The notes below the pieces were generated by a model that was not told the DNA's origin, did no database searches, and was given only the letters and a program-made list of their open reading frames with translations. Positions 22,701 to 31,286 of a stretch of DNA of 32,686 nt are shown here, one piece after another. Each line of letters starts with the position of its first letter. Position 1 is the stretch's first letter. Source of the DNA: JALOOE01 sp964423545 (GTDB taxonomy: Bacteria; Chloroflexota; Anaerolineae; CG2-30-64-16); the NCBI GenBank assembly GCA_964423545.1, contig CAYRFV010000024.1, positions 1 to 32,686 on the forward strand. Reading direction: 5' to 3'. A program made the position numbers and the translations under genes.

Positions 22701-23306
22701 CTGCACCAGCTCATCATCGATCATCGCCCGGATGTGCTCATCCGTCAGCTCCTCGATCTTGCGAATCTCATGGCTGGTGCGGAAGCCATCGAAGAAGTGC
22801 AGGAACGGCACGCGGGAACGCAAGGTGGCGGCCTGCGAGATCAGTGCCAGATCCATGACCTCCTGGGGATTGTTGGAACAGAGCATGGCCCAACCAGTGG
22901 AACGCGTCGACATCACATCGCTGTGGTCACCGAAGATCGAGAGCGCATGAGCGGCAATCGCGCGCGCTGCGATGTGAAACACGGTCGAGGTCAGCTCGCC
23001 CGCGATCTTGTACATGTTGGGGATCATCAACAGGAGGCCCTGCGACGCAGTGAAGGTGGTGCACAGGGCGCCGGTCTGCAATGCGCCATGCACTGCGCCA
23101 GCCGCGCCTCCCTCCGACTGCATCTCAACCACCAGAGGGACCGTGCCCCAGATGTTCTTGCGGCCCTCCGCGCTCCATGCATCGGCCCATTCGCCCATGT
23201 TGCTGGAAGGGGTGATCGGGTAGATGGCGATCACCTCGTTGGTCTTGTGCGCGATGTAGGCCGCGGCCTCGTTGCCATCGATCGTGACGTAATGTCGCTC
23301 GGTCAT
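19767..23306 (-). CDS. nifJ: Pyruvate:ferredoxin (flavodoxin) oxidoreductase, homodimeric
   Basis: This enzyme oxidises pyruvate with CoA to acetyl-CoA, CO2 and reduced ferredoxin. The ATG at 23306 has GGAGGA 5 bases upstream and gives 1179 residues, the normal single-chain length. Domain order: N-terminal PFOR domain (NEAAAYIAHKTNEVIAIYPITPSSNMGE, with the TTFTASQGLLLM segment), domain II and the gamma-like domain (GADGTVGANHNSIRIIG). Next come two 4Fe-4S motifs, CIQCGKCALVCP (near 688) and CTGCGLCVEACP (near 743), and the TPP domain, whose CAGCGETPYVKL (near 819) ligates the proximal cluster. GGDGWAYDIGYGGLDHV and DTQVYSNTGGQ also mark the TPP site. It forms a two-gene operon with the DHOD-like gene and supplies the acyl-CoA ligase. 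No frameshift was seen. Confidence 0.97.
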   Translation of the reverse strand: MTERHYVTIDGNEAAAYIAHKTNEVIAIYPITPSSNMGEWADAWSAEGRKNIWGTVPLVVEMQSEGGAAGAVHGALQTGALCTTFTASQGLLLMIPNMYKIAGELTSTVFHIAARAIAAHALSIFGDHSDVMSTRSTGWAMLCSNNPQEVMDLALISQAATLRSRVPFLHFFDGFRTSHEIRKIEELTDEHIRAMIDDELVQAHRQRALTPERPVLRGTAQNPDVFFQAREATNAYYLAVPEIVQQEMDKFARIAGRQYRLFDYVGAPDAERVIVMMGSGADVAHETVNALTAQGEKVGLLKVRLYRPFSVEHFVAALPATTRVVAALDRCKEPGGAGEPLYQDIVTALVETGQSFKVVGGRYGLASKEFTAAMVKGVFDNLATATPRNHFTIGIHDDVTHTSLPYDPTFSVESKRGVRALFYGLGADGTVGANHNSIRIIGAETDNYAQGYFFYDSKKSGTITTSHLRFGPEPIRLSNLIESANFVACHQWVFLERVNVLAKAEPGATFLLASPYGPDEVWDHLPRQVQRQIIEKKLRFFVIDAIGVARATGMGGRINTIMQTCFFAISGVLPRDEAIDKIKQSIRHTYGRRGDIVVQQNFAAVDHTLSHLYEVKYPAEITSTFDVAPPVSAEAPEFVKQVTGTIIAGEGDMLPVSAFPVDGTWPTATTQWEKRNLALEIPVWDASVCIQCGKCALVCPHAAIRTKVYPPESVADAPITFKSVDYRSRDLPGMKYTVQVAPEDCTGCGLCVEACPAKNKSQPKYKAINMAPQPPLRFAERDNFQFFLDLPELDRAVIPLNNVKNSQLLQPLFEFSGACAGCGETPYVKLVSQLFGDRAIVANATGCSSIYGGNLPTTPWSVDRNGRGPAWSNSLFEDNAEFGLGFRLTIDKQNEFARELIQANRAMLGDLLVDGLLAADQSTEQGIAEQRERVAVLKQKLVDLKQPWAAQLAGVADMLVKRSVWIMGGDGWAYDIGYGGLDHVLASGRDVNVLVLDTQVYSNTGGQASKATPRAAVARFAAGGKGIPKKDLGMIAISYGTIYVAQVAMGSNDNQTVRAFLEAEAYPGPSLIIAYSHCIQQGFNLVNGLNQQKLAVDSAAWPLYRYNPALAAEGKNPLTLDSKGPKIPLKDYVYNETRYSSLAARNEERAEMLLKQAQDDVSARWRQYEQMAAMTFAKE

Positions 23307-23458
23307 CCGTTTCCTCCGATAAAATGCACACGCCGCGCTGCGGCGGGAAAGCACTGGCGCTGGCTGGTACACAGCCAAAGGATAAGATACCACCGGCGAA
23401 TGTGCCGGGGCTATGACAGGCATCATACAGTTCTCGAATCGGATCTGATCGTCCGATT

Positions 23459-23486
23459 TTGCGCTCGCGCCCGGCAGGCGTAGAAT
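23459..23486 (+). promoter_or_regulatory. Candidate promoter of dhaK in the nifJ-dhaK divergent gap
   Basis: TTGCGC (23459-23464), a 16-bp spacer and TAGAAT (23481-23486) form a reasonable sigma70 promoter 65 bases before the dhaK ATG. The gap 23307-23550 must also hold the nifJ promoter on the other strand. A weak TATCTT (23389-23384) was seen there, without a good -35. Confidence 0.45.
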
Positions 23487-23550
23487 TGGAGCGCCACGGC
23501 GTCTGTTGTTTGGCTTGCAGGATGCCACATTCATCCAAGGAGCGCACCCG

Positions 23551-24549
<999 letters not shown>

Positions 24550-24593
24550 CGCCGCTGGCTGCAACATCTCTACGGGGATCAGGAGATGATCGA

Positions 24594-25220
24594 ATGATCA
24601 CGAATTATGGCGGCCAGGCCGTTGCCGGGGCGATGGGGCGCGTGTGCGCGGCGCTTAAGACGCAGGTAGACGCCCTGACAGCGCTCGATCAGGCGGTAGG
24701 CGACGGCGACATGGGCTACACCCTCGGCAAGATCGCCGACGCGCTGACGGAATACGCCACAACAGCCCCTACGAGCGATCTGGGCAAATTCCTGGCCGGC
24801 GCGGGGATGCTGGCAAACAAAGTCGGCCCGTCGACGATGGGCACACTACTGGCAACGGCCCTGATGCGGGCGGGCAAGGCCATCATGGGCAAGTCAGAGC
24901 TGGCGCCCGCCGATCTGGTCGCCATGTTCCAGGCCGCCGAGCAAGGCATCCAAGAGCGCGGCAAGGCGCAACTCGGAGACAAAACCATCCTCGATGCGCT
25001 GCACCCCGCGAATGTGGCGTTTGCTGCGGCCATCGCGGCCGGTGAACCGGTCCCGGTGGCCGGCAAGCAGGCGCTCGCCGCCGCGCAGGCGGGTCGTGAC
25101 GCCGTGACCCCCCGCCGCAGCCAGATCGGCCGGGCGAGCTGGGTCGGCGAACGCACCGAGGGCCAGGTCGATCCGGGCTGCGCGGCGTGGGTGGTGATCC
25201 TGGAGGCGTTGGCGGGATGA
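24594..25220 (+). CDS. dhaL: Dihydroxyacetone kinase ADP-binding subunit DhaL
   Basis: This 208-residue helical barrel protein is the nucleotide-binding partner of DhaK. The motif LDQAVGDGDMGYT places Asp32, Asp37 and Asp39 in the D-x4-D-x-D Mg-ADP site. KVGPSTMGTLLATAL, GDKTILDALHPA and RRSQIGRASWVGERTEGQVDPG are family blocks. AGGAGATGATCG lies before the ATG. Together with DhaK it makes dihydroxyacetone phosphate, which a GpsA-type enzyme, encoded convergently next door, can interconvert with glycerol-3-phosphate. Confidence 0.93.
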   Translation: MITNYGGQAVAGAMGRVCAALKTQVDALTALDQAVGDGDMGYTLGKIADALTEYATTAPTSDLGKFLAGAGMLANKVGPSTMGTLLATALMRAGKAIMGKSELAPADLVAMFQAAEQGIQERGKAQLGDKTILDALHPANVAFAAAIAAGEPVPVAGKQALAAAQAGRDAVTPRRSQIGRASWVGERTEGQVDPGCAAWVVILEALAG

Positions 25221-25228
25221 TTCCTGTT

Positions 25229-25250
25229 GGCCCGCTCGCGCGAGCGGGCC
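25229..25250. terminator. Perfect 22-base palindrome between dhaL and the ridA remnant
   Basis: GGCCCGCTCGCGCGAGCGGGCC is self-complementary throughout. It lies 8 bases after the dhaL stop and 16 before the end of the ridA remnant on the other strand, so it could end transcription from both sides. It lacks a T-run; a protein-binding site is the alternative. Confidence 0.5.
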
Positions 25251-25266
25251 AGCGATCAGCTATGAC

Positions 25267-25380
25267 TCAATCGGTCGCCGTCGTGCCGGACACCCAGAGC
25301 TGGTTGCCGACGCGAACCGCGCGCGAGTAGCCGACGATAGTCTCCCACGGCGCTCCGCTGGAGCAGTTGCGGCGTTTCAC
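25267..25380 (-). pseudogene. Truncated RidA/YjgF-family gene (N-terminal remnant)
   Basis: A GTG at 25380 with GGAGG just upstream opens a 37-codon frame whose residues (SSGAPWETIVGYSRAVRVGNQ, then LWVSGTTATD) match the N-terminus of RidA-family imine/enamine deaminases of about 130 residues. A TGA follows at once, and no other frame continues the family sequence before dhaL. The 3' two-thirds are therefore deleted or replaced. Translation start signals are intact, and it follows the gpsA-like stop by 14 bases, so it was once part of that operon. I did not find the rest of the gene in the window. Confidence 0.75.
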
Positions 25381-25394
25381 GCCATCCTCCGGCC

Positions 25395-26465
25395 TCACAG
25401 CATGACCCGCCCGCGTCCGAAGAAATCCTCGAACGGGATGCGCAGCGGCGCCGATTCTGTGATCACGCGAATCAGCAGGCGCATCAACGGCAGATCGTCG
25501 GCCGCGATCAGCCCCTGCGCTTCCCAGAGCGGCAACGCCTTTGCCAACTGCTGCACGATGTACGCGCCCTCCAGCGTCTCGCCAGCCATCTCGGACACCG
25601 CCTCGGGATAGGTCAGCCCCTTGCCCAGCAAGCGGCCCAGCCGGATCGTGCGGCCGCCCACGCACGTAACGTACTGATCGCCTACACCCGGTAGACCGAG
25701 CACCTTGTCCGGCCCGCCCCCCATCAGCGTCACGATGCGCGTCATCTCCCGTGCGCTCACGCCGAAGAGCGCGGCCGCCAGGTTGTGCATGCCCGCGCCC
25801 GCGTCATCCACGCCGCCGGCGCGTTCCAGCAGGCCGCCGGCCAGCCCCACCGCCAGCGTGTACGCGTTCTTCAGCGCCGCGCACACCTCCACGCCGACGA
25901 CGTCGGTCGAGAGCCAGATGTGGTAGTAGTCGGTGCGGAAGAGCTCCCGCAGACGGCTCAGCGCCATCTCCTCACGACCGGTGAAGACCACGCACGTCTG
26001 CCGCCGGCCAGCCAACTCTCCCGCAATGCACGGCCCGCCGATGGCATTCAGCGAGACGCGGTGGCGCAGGTCGGCGGGCAGCTCGCTCGCGAGCACGTCC
26101 GGCAGAATGGCAGGGTTGCCATCGGGCCGCGCCTCCAGCCCCTTCGTAACGGCAATAACCGTCGCGCCCGGCCAGAGCAGTGGCCCCAACGTACGGCCGA
26201 TCCAGTGGACCCCCAACGAATTGACGCCACTGACGATGGCGTCTGCGCCGTCAAGCGCCTGCTTAAGCTGCTCCACGTAGTACGGTCGAACGTTGGGCGG
26301 CAGGCGCCGGCGCAGCTTCGGATGAGCGCCGCTGTCCAGACACGAGCGGATGATCTCCGCGTCGAGGTGGGTGCCCACGAGTCGGACCTGATGGCCGTTG
26401 TCGCTGAGCGGCCAGGCGACGGCCGTGCCCATCAGTCCGGCGCCAAGGATGGTGATGTGAGCCAA
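25395..26465 (-). CDS. gpsA: NAD(P)-dependent glycerol-3-phosphate dehydrogenase-like protein
   Basis: It interconverts dihydroxyacetone phosphate and glycerol-3-phosphate. The start is taken as TTG at 26465, preceded by AAGGGGG; the longer frame to 26543 adds residues without family character, and the Rossmann strand AHITILGAGLMGTAVA then begins at residue 2. The protein has 356 residues. VVGVEVCAALKNAYTLAVGLAGGL contains the catalytic Lys region (E-x4-L-K-N), and GLPGVGDQYVTCVGGRTIRLGRLLGKG and AGETLEGAYIV match the family. It is somewhat longer than typical GpsA, so a related alcohol dehydrogenase activity is possible. It lies convergent to dhaKL, which yields its substrate. Confidence 0.85.
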   Translation of the reverse strand: MAHITILGAGLMGTAVAWPLSDNGHQVRLVGTHLDAEIIRSCLDSGAHPKLRRRLPPNVRPYYVEQLKQALDGADAIVSGVNSLGVHWIGRTLGPLLWPGATVIAVTKGLEARPDGNPAILPDVLASELPADLRHRVSLNAIGGPCIAGELAGRRQTCVVFTGREEMALSRLRELFRTDYYHIWLSTDVVGVEVCAALKNAYTLAVGLAGGLLERAGGVDDAGAGMHNLAAALFGVSAREMTRIVTLMGGGPDKVLGLPGVGDQYVTCVGGRTIRLGRLLGKGLTYPEAVSEMAGETLEGAYIVQQLAKALPLWEAQGLIAADDLPLMRLLIRVITESAPLRIPFEDFFGRGRVML

Positions 26466-26526
26466 ATCGGGTGACCCCCTTGCAGAAAGGACAAATGCGC
26501 TGTGTGGATTCTCTTCTACCTGTAAG

Positions 26527-27138
26527 CTACGGTTCGATTCCAAGCATCACGAGGGGAACAGCAGGGACCCCTCGACCTTGTCGAATCACATTGTAGAACT
26601 CACCCTCGAAGTACGGCACTCCTGAGCTCATCTCGATTTGAAGTGATTTCATGGGTAAGATTTCTATTCCGACGTCAATCCTGTCACCGACATAAAAGGC
26701 GAGATGCTTCACAAAGAGATCATACGCCACAAATGCATACTTGCCGAACTGCACCTCAATGGCTACCCTCTCTTTGACGAAATCCGTCTGATTGTAGCTG
26801 AAAATGGGAGTTTCGCCAGCGCTCTCAATTTCCGCCTTCTGCTGCTCCGGACTCATAGTGAGGGTTTTGCGGATCAGCTTTTCGGCACGCGTAACCCAAT
26901 AACTAACCCGGCTTTCAGCCCAATCCCTACCACGGAGTTGTACTTTGAACGCATTGTTCATGTCGACAGGACTATACAGCAGTTTCCCCAGTGTTCGCTT
27001 CTCTTCTGAGATCTTGGTTCTGCAGGCAGCAGCATCAACTGCAGCCACAACCGTTTCCACTTCGGTCCAGAGTTGCGGCTTGCGGACAAGAAGGTACTCC
27101 AGTCCGTTCAGGTGGGAGTATGTCTCAGCTATTCTCAT
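26527..27138 (-). CDS. Type II restriction endonuclease, BglII/BstYI family
   Basis: This 203-residue protein resembles BstYI (203 residues as I recall) throughout the second half: the EVQFGKYAFVAYDLFVKH block, GDRIDVGIEILPMKSLQ, MSSGVPYFEGEFYNVIRQG and GVPAVPLVMLGI. Asp119, Glu128 and Gln130 give the D-x8-E-x-Q catalytic set of BglII-type enzymes. By analogy the target would be RGATCY or AGATCT; this is inference. The gene overlaps the end of the methyltransferase gene by 14 bases, so the modification enzyme is translated first. The base composition (about 47% GC by eye) is far below the neighbours, a sign of recent acquisition. Confidence 0.9.
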   Translation of the reverse strand: MRIAETYSHLNGLEYLLVRKPQLWTEVETVVAAVDAAACRTKISEEKRTLGKLLYSPVDMNNAFKVQLRGRDWAESRVSYWVTRAEKLIRKTLTMSPEQQKAEIESAGETPIFSYNQTDFVKERVAIEVQFGKYAFVAYDLFVKHLAFYVGDRIDVGIEILPMKSLQIEMSSGVPYFEGEFYNVIRQGRGVPAVPLVMLGIEP

Positions 27139-28123
27139 TTGTTGGGTACTCGTTGCGCTTTTCCAATAGAGCAGGCTGTTCTTCGCCGGCTTTCTTCTGC
27201 CAGGGCGAGACCGTCAAGCTGTTTCCGGCCTGCCTGGGATCGTAGACAGGCCGATGCATTGGTCTCGTCTTCAGCGTACCCGCCATTGCCTTGCCTATTC
27301 TATCTTGCGCAAGTTCCACGTACTTTGGCACGGTCTCGGCGCCAATCCCGCGGCGTCCATGCATAATGGCTGCAATCACTGTGGTTCCGGTTCCAAGAAA
27401 CGGATCCAGAACCCAGTCATCATCGTTCGTCATCGAGACAACTAGCCTCTCGATCAATTCCACCGGAAACTGGCATGGATGCCCTGTCTTCTCGACATGG
27501 TTGCTTTTCACATTGGGAACAACCCAGACATCGCCTGGATTCTTTCCGAGGGGGTTACCGGAGTACTGTCCCACATTAGGTCCCTTGAAGTACTTCTTGC
27601 CGGGGTACTTCTGAGGCACCCGCACCGGATCCAGGTTGAAAGTATAGTCATTTGTCTTTGTGAACCAGATGATCGTTTCATACCTGCCCGAAAACCGATT
27701 GGTGCAGTGCAACCCGTGCTCGAAATGCCAGATAATCCGGTTGCGCATCTTCAGCCCCACCTCTCTGAACACGGGATACAGGATAGTGTCCAAAGGTACA
27801 ATTGCGCCCTGCTCAACATAATTCCCTACTTGCCAACAAATGCTTCCCTGCGGCGACAACACACGAACGCATTCGCGGATTACTAATGCCTGTTGTTCGA
27901 CATAATTCTCTAGCTTCAGTCTCTTTTCGTATTCTTTGCCGATATTGTAGGGCGGCGAAGTTACGACCAGTTGAATAGCTTCGTCTGGTATCGTGTGAAG
28001 CAAGTCAAGACAATCACCAGGATATATCACAACGCGCTCAGAAGGTGAGAATCTATTCTGAATCGCAAAATGCTCGATCATGTTGTCCGCCATCCACGTC
28101 ACATGAGGTAGGCCTGTCTCCAT
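27125..28123 (-). CDS. Type II DNA methyltransferase (N4-cytosine or N6-adenine), beta class
   Basis: This 332-residue protein protects the host from the neighbouring endonuclease. Catalytic motif IV TSPPY (55-59) comes before the AdoMet motif DPFLGTGTT (240-248), the beta-class order. The SPPY form is common in N4-cytosine enzymes, as in the BglII-type systems. GDCLDLLHTIPDEAIQLVV and TGHPCQFPVELIERLV support the fold. The ATG at 28123 has a weak ribosome site; an internal ATG at 28093 is an alternative. The C-terminal tail (about 285-332) is not part of the core. GC content is low like that of the endonuclease gene. Confidence 0.92.
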   Translation of the reverse strand: METGLPHVTWMADNMIEHFAIQNRFSPSERVVIYPGDCLDLLHTIPDEAIQLVVTSPPYNIGKEYEKRLKLENYVEQQALVIRECVRVLSPQGSICWQVGNYVEQGAIVPLDTILYPVFREVGLKMRNRIIWHFEHGLHCTNRFSGRYETIIWFTKTNDYTFNLDPVRVPQKYPGKKYFKGPNVGQYSGNPLGKNPGDVWVVPNVKSNHVEKTGHPCQFPVELIERLVVSMTNDDDWVLDPFLGTGTTVIAAIMHGRRGIGAETVPKYVELAQDRIGKAMAGTLKTRPMHRPVYDPRQAGNSLTVSPWQKKAGEEQPALLEKRNEYPTNENS

Positions 28124-28143
28124 AAGCGCATCAGAAAGTCATC

Positions 28144-28179
28144 TGGGTTAAGTATACCCAGTGGTGAGTTTGGAGACAA
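28144..28179 (-). promoter_or_regulatory. Promoter of the restriction-modification pair with overlapping dyad
   Basis: Minus strand TTGTCT (28179-28174), a 17-bp spacer and TATACT (28156-28151). An inverted repeat TGGGT-N7-ACCCA (28144-28160) covers the -10 and the predicted start. It could be an operator for autoregulation, but no controller-protein gene is present. Confidence 0.5.
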
Positions 28180-28290
28180 ACTGCTGAGCCCGTGCATGTC
28201 ACGTGGGTTGTCATGCAATCAGATCAAACCGTCTTTGACCGCGCCAAGTCGGCAGTGTCACGGCCGGCGCCGTCATACCCGGTTGCTGGT

Positions 28291-28319
28291 TTGACAGCGC
28301 CGCTCTGCCGCATTACGAT
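28291..28319 (+). promoter_or_regulatory. Sigma70-type promoter of the peptidase operon
   Basis: TTGACA (28291-28296, consensus), a 17-bp spacer and TACGAT (28314-28319) predict a start near 28326, about 65 bases before the peptidase ATG. The rest of 28180-28290 shows no gene. Confidence 0.7.
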
Positions 28320-28389
28320 GAGAGCGCATCGGCATTCGCCCAGCTCTGAGCTCATGGTGCAGACGCTATCGGTTGAAAGGTGATGCCAC

Positions 28390-30369
28390 ATGGCTTCCAA
28401 CGACACACCGCTGATTGCGCGTAAGGTGCTTTTCGGCAACCCGGATCGGGCCTCGGTTCAGCTCAGCCCCGACGGCAGCCAGATCGCCTTTCTGGCCCCG
28501 GCCGAGGGGGTGCTCAATGTATGGGTGGCGCCGCGCGAGGATCTCGCCGCGGCGCGCCCCGTAACCTCCGATGCCGGTCGAGGCATCCGCTTCTACGGCT
28601 GGGCCTACACCAGCACCCACATCCTCTATATCCAGGACAAGAACGGCGATGAGAACTGGCGGCTCTACGTCGTCGATCTCCAGGACGGCGGTGTCCGCGA
28701 TCTGACACCGTTCGACGGAGTGCAGGCCCGCCTGCAGGAGATCAGCCCCGACTTCCCGGCTGAAATCCTGGTCGCCATCAACCGCCGCAACGCCCAGCTT
28801 CACGACCTGTACCGGCTGAACATCCGCACGGGCGAGCTGGCCCTGCTCCGGCAGAACGACGGATTCATGGGGTTTCTCACCGACGATGCGTTTCACGTGC
28901 GCGGGGCCCTGCGAATGACCCCCGACGGCGGGCTGGAGATGCTCCAGCCCGCCGGAGACGGCTGGGAGTTGTGGGAGTCGGTCCCTGCCGAGGACAGTCT
29001 GACGACCGCTGCAGCAGGGTTCGACAAATCGCGGGACGTGCTCTTCATGCGCGACAGCCGCGGACGCAACACCGCCGCGCTGTTCGCCCGCAACCTCGCA
29101 ACCGGCGCCATGAGCCTGCTTGCGGAAGACGTGCAGGTCGATGTCGGCGACATCGTGAGGCATCCGACCGAAAAGCACGTGCAGGCCGTGTCGTTCTGCT
29201 ACACCCGTAAGCGTTGGCAGATCCTCGACCTGGCCATCGAGCCTGACCTGGCGTACCTGCGCACCGTGGCTGACGGCGAGGCGGAGATCGTCAGCCGTAC
29301 GCTCGACGACCGCTTCTGGATCGTGCTCTATGTGGTGGACGACGGTCCGGCGCGCTTTTATCTGTATGATCGGACAGCGCGCGCGGCTCGCTTCCTCTTC
29401 ACCAACCGCCAGGAGCTCGAAGACCAACCGCTCGCCAAGATGCACGCTGCGACGTTGGTCGCGCGCGACGGCCTGGCCCTGGTGGCCTACTACACCCTCC
29501 CGCCAGGCGCCGACAGCGATGGTGACGGCATCCCCGACCGTCCCGTGCCGTTGGTGCTGTTCCCGCACGGCGGCCCGTGGGGTCGCGATGTGTGGGGCTT
29601 CAATCCATGGCATCAGTGGCTTGCCAACCGCGGCTATGCCGCGCTCTGCGTCAACTTCCGTTCTTCCACTGGATTCGGCAAGGGCTTCATCAACGCCGGC
29701 AATTTCGAATGGGGCGGAAAAATCATGGACGACCAGGTCGACGCGGTGCGGTGGGCGGTGGCGCAGCAGATCGCCGATCCGGGCCGCGTGGCTGTGATGG
29801 GCGGCAGCTTCGGCGGCTATTCCACGTTGGGCGGACTGACCTTCAACCCGGAGGTCTTTGCATGCGGCGTCGACCTCGTCGGCCCGTCGAACCTCATCAC
29901 GCTGTTGGAGTCGGTGCCACCCTATTGGCGGCCGGTGTTCGAGATGTTCGCCACGCGCGTCGGCGACCCGCGCACCGAGGAGGGCCGCGCGCTGCTCAGG
30001 AAGCACTCGCCGCTGACCTATGTGGATCGCATCTGCCGGCCGCTGCTGATCGGGCAGGGCGCCAATGATCCCCGCGTGAAGCAGGCCGAATCGGATCAGA
30101 TCGTGGAGGCGATGCAGGCCAAGGACATTCCCGTCACCTATCTGCTCTACCCCGACGAAGGGCACGGCTTTGCGCGGCCCGAGAACAACCTGTCATTTAC
30201 GGCCATCGCCGAAGCCTTTCTGGCGCGCTGCCTGGGCGGGCGCTACCAGTCGATCGGCGACGATTTCCGCGGCTCGAGCCTCACGGTGCCTGCCGGCGCT
30301 GAACATGTGCCCGGTCTGACCGAGGCCCTGGCGCAGCGCGCCGCCGCAGAGCTCAAGACAGAAGGGTGA
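28390..30369 (+). CDS. S9-family prolyl oligopeptidase-like serine peptidase
   Basis: This 659-residue cytoplasmic-looking protein (no signal peptide) has an N-terminal beta-propeller (about 1-370) with WD-like strands (VQLSPDGSQIAFLAP, HILYIQDKNGDENWRLYVVDL). A C-terminal alpha/beta hydrolase follows, with nucleophile Ser473 (GGSFGGYS), Asp560 (GANDPRV) and His592 (DEGHGF). This is the acylaminoacyl-peptidase/DPP-like layout. Just before the hydrolase core lies PPGADSDGDGIPDRP, a Ca-binding-like loop that also occurs in other members of this peptidase family. The start has AAAGGTG upstream. It leads an operon with oxidoreductases and a glycosidase, so the peptidase may act on an unusual conjugate, but its substrate is unknown. 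Confidence 0.92.
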   Translation: MASNDTPLIARKVLFGNPDRASVQLSPDGSQIAFLAPAEGVLNVWVAPREDLAAARPVTSDAGRGIRFYGWAYTSTHILYIQDKNGDENWRLYVVDLQDGGVRDLTPFDGVQARLQEISPDFPAEILVAINRRNAQLHDLYRLNIRTGELALLRQNDGFMGFLTDDAFHVRGALRMTPDGGLEMLQPAGDGWELWESVPAEDSLTTAAAGFDKSRDVLFMRDSRGRNTAALFARNLATGAMSLLAEDVQVDVGDIVRHPTEKHVQAVSFCYTRKRWQILDLAIEPDLAYLRTVADGEAEIVSRTLDDRFWIVLYVVDDGPARFYLYDRTARAARFLFTNRQELEDQPLAKMHAATLVARDGLALVAYYTLPPGADSDGDGIPDRPVPLVLFPHGGPWGRDVWGFNPWHQWLANRGYAALCVNFRSSTGFGKGFINAGNFEWGGKIMDDQVDAVRWAVAQQIADPGRVAVMGGSFGGYSTLGGLTFNPEVFACGVDLVGPSNLITLLESVPPYWRPVFEMFATRVGDPRTEEGRALLRKHSPLTYVDRICRPLLIGQGANDPRVKQAESDQIVEAMQAKDIPVTYLLYPDEGHGFARPENNLSFTAIAEAFLARCLGGRYQSIGDDFRGSSLTVPAGAEHVPGLTEALAQRAAAELKTEG

Positions 30370-30379
30370 GGTGGCTGGT

Positions 30380-31234
30380 ATGACGCACACGATCGGCATC
30401 CTGCACCCCGGCGAAATGGGTGTCTCTATCGCCGCTTCCGCTGTCAACAGCGGTCATGAGGTCTTTTGGGCGTCTCAAGGGCGCAGCCTCCAGACACGCA
30501 AGCGGGCCGAACGCGCCAGGTTGCGTGATGCGGGTACGCTGGCCGTGCTGTGTCACACCTGCCAGGTCATCGTCAGCGTCTGCCCGCCCCACGCAGCCGA
30601 GGAAGTGGCGGAGGAGGTGTTGGCGCAGGGCTTCACCGGCCTCTACCTGGACGCGAATGCCATATCGCCGCAGCGCGCAGGCCACATCGGCGAGCGGATG
30701 GCGGCGGCCGGCGCCGGCTTCGTGGATGGTGGGATCATCGGTGGACCCGCCTGGCAGCCCGCCAGCACCTGGCTCTATCTGTCCGGCCCGGCCGCGGCAG
30801 AGATTGCCGCATGCTTCGTCGCCGGCCCGCTCGCGACGGCAGTGATCGGTGCTGAAATCGGCAAGGCGTCGGCGCTGAAGATGTGCTATGCTGCGTACAC
30901 CAAGGGCAGCACGGCGCTCCTGTGCGCCGTGCTCGCCGCCGCCGAGCAGTTGGGCGTGCGCGAGGCCCTGAACCGCCAATGGGCGCACGAAGATGCGGGA
31001 TCGCCCGAGCAGAACGCCGGCCGTGTGCGCCGGGTCACGGCCAAAGCCTGGCGTTTTTCCGGGGAGATGGATGAGATCGCCGCGACGTTCCGCGCGGCCG
31101 GCCTGCCGGGCGAGTTTCATGCGGCCGCTGCGGTCCTCTATCGCCGCCTGGCCGGCTTCAAGGATGCAGCTTCGCTGCCGTCGCTGGAGGAGGTCGTGGC
31201 AGCCGTGCTCCGGGGCGATTCGGCAATCGACTGA
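30380..31234 (+). CDS. NAD(P)-binding 6PGDH-like oxidoreductase with DUF1932 domain
   Basis: The ATG at 30380 (GAGG upstream) gives 284 residues; a GTG at 30371 is an alternative adding three residues. The N-terminal Rossmann domain starts TIGILHPGEMGVSIAASAVNSGHEV and contains VIVSVCPPHAAEEVAEEV and LYLDANAISPQ. The C-terminal all-helical part, GKASALKMCYAAYTKGSTAL, matches the DUF1932 domain of phosphogluconate dehydrogenase-like proteins. The Lys in KASALKM is a plausible catalytic residue. It follows the peptidase by 10 bases. The substrate is a hydroxyacid in the best-known relatives but cannot be named here. Confidence 0.85.
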   Translation: MTHTIGILHPGEMGVSIAASAVNSGHEVFWASQGRSLQTRKRAERARLRDAGTLAVLCHTCQVIVSVCPPHAAEEVAEEVLAQGFTGLYLDANAISPQRAGHIGERMAAAGAGFVDGGIIGGPAWQPASTWLYLSGPAAAEIAACFVAGPLATAVIGAEIGKASALKMCYAAYTKGSTALLCAVLAAAEQLGVREALNRQWAHEDAGSPEQNAGRVRRVTAKAWRFSGEMDEIAATFRAAGLPGEFHAAAAVLYRRLAGFKDAASLPSLEEVVAAVLRGDSAID

Positions 31235-31286
31235 CGCGATCTCTACCCTCTGTGATCAACACCCGTAACTCGCAAGGAGTCTACCG

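Noticed and set aside
26466..26543. Start of the gpsA-like protein at the ATG at 26543
   Set aside because: The added 26 residues are not Rossmann-like and overlap the end region of the low-GC endonuclease gene; the TTG at 26465 has a ribosome site and opens directly on the first strand.
28366..30165. 599-codon open frame on the minus strand opposite the S9 peptidase
   Set aside because: It is a shadow frame in high-GC DNA: His/Arg/Val-rich with no domain sense, while the opposite strand has a full catalytic triad and family motifs. The same applies to 2281-3501, 7124-8401, 13687-15426 and 22002-23483 on the plus strand.
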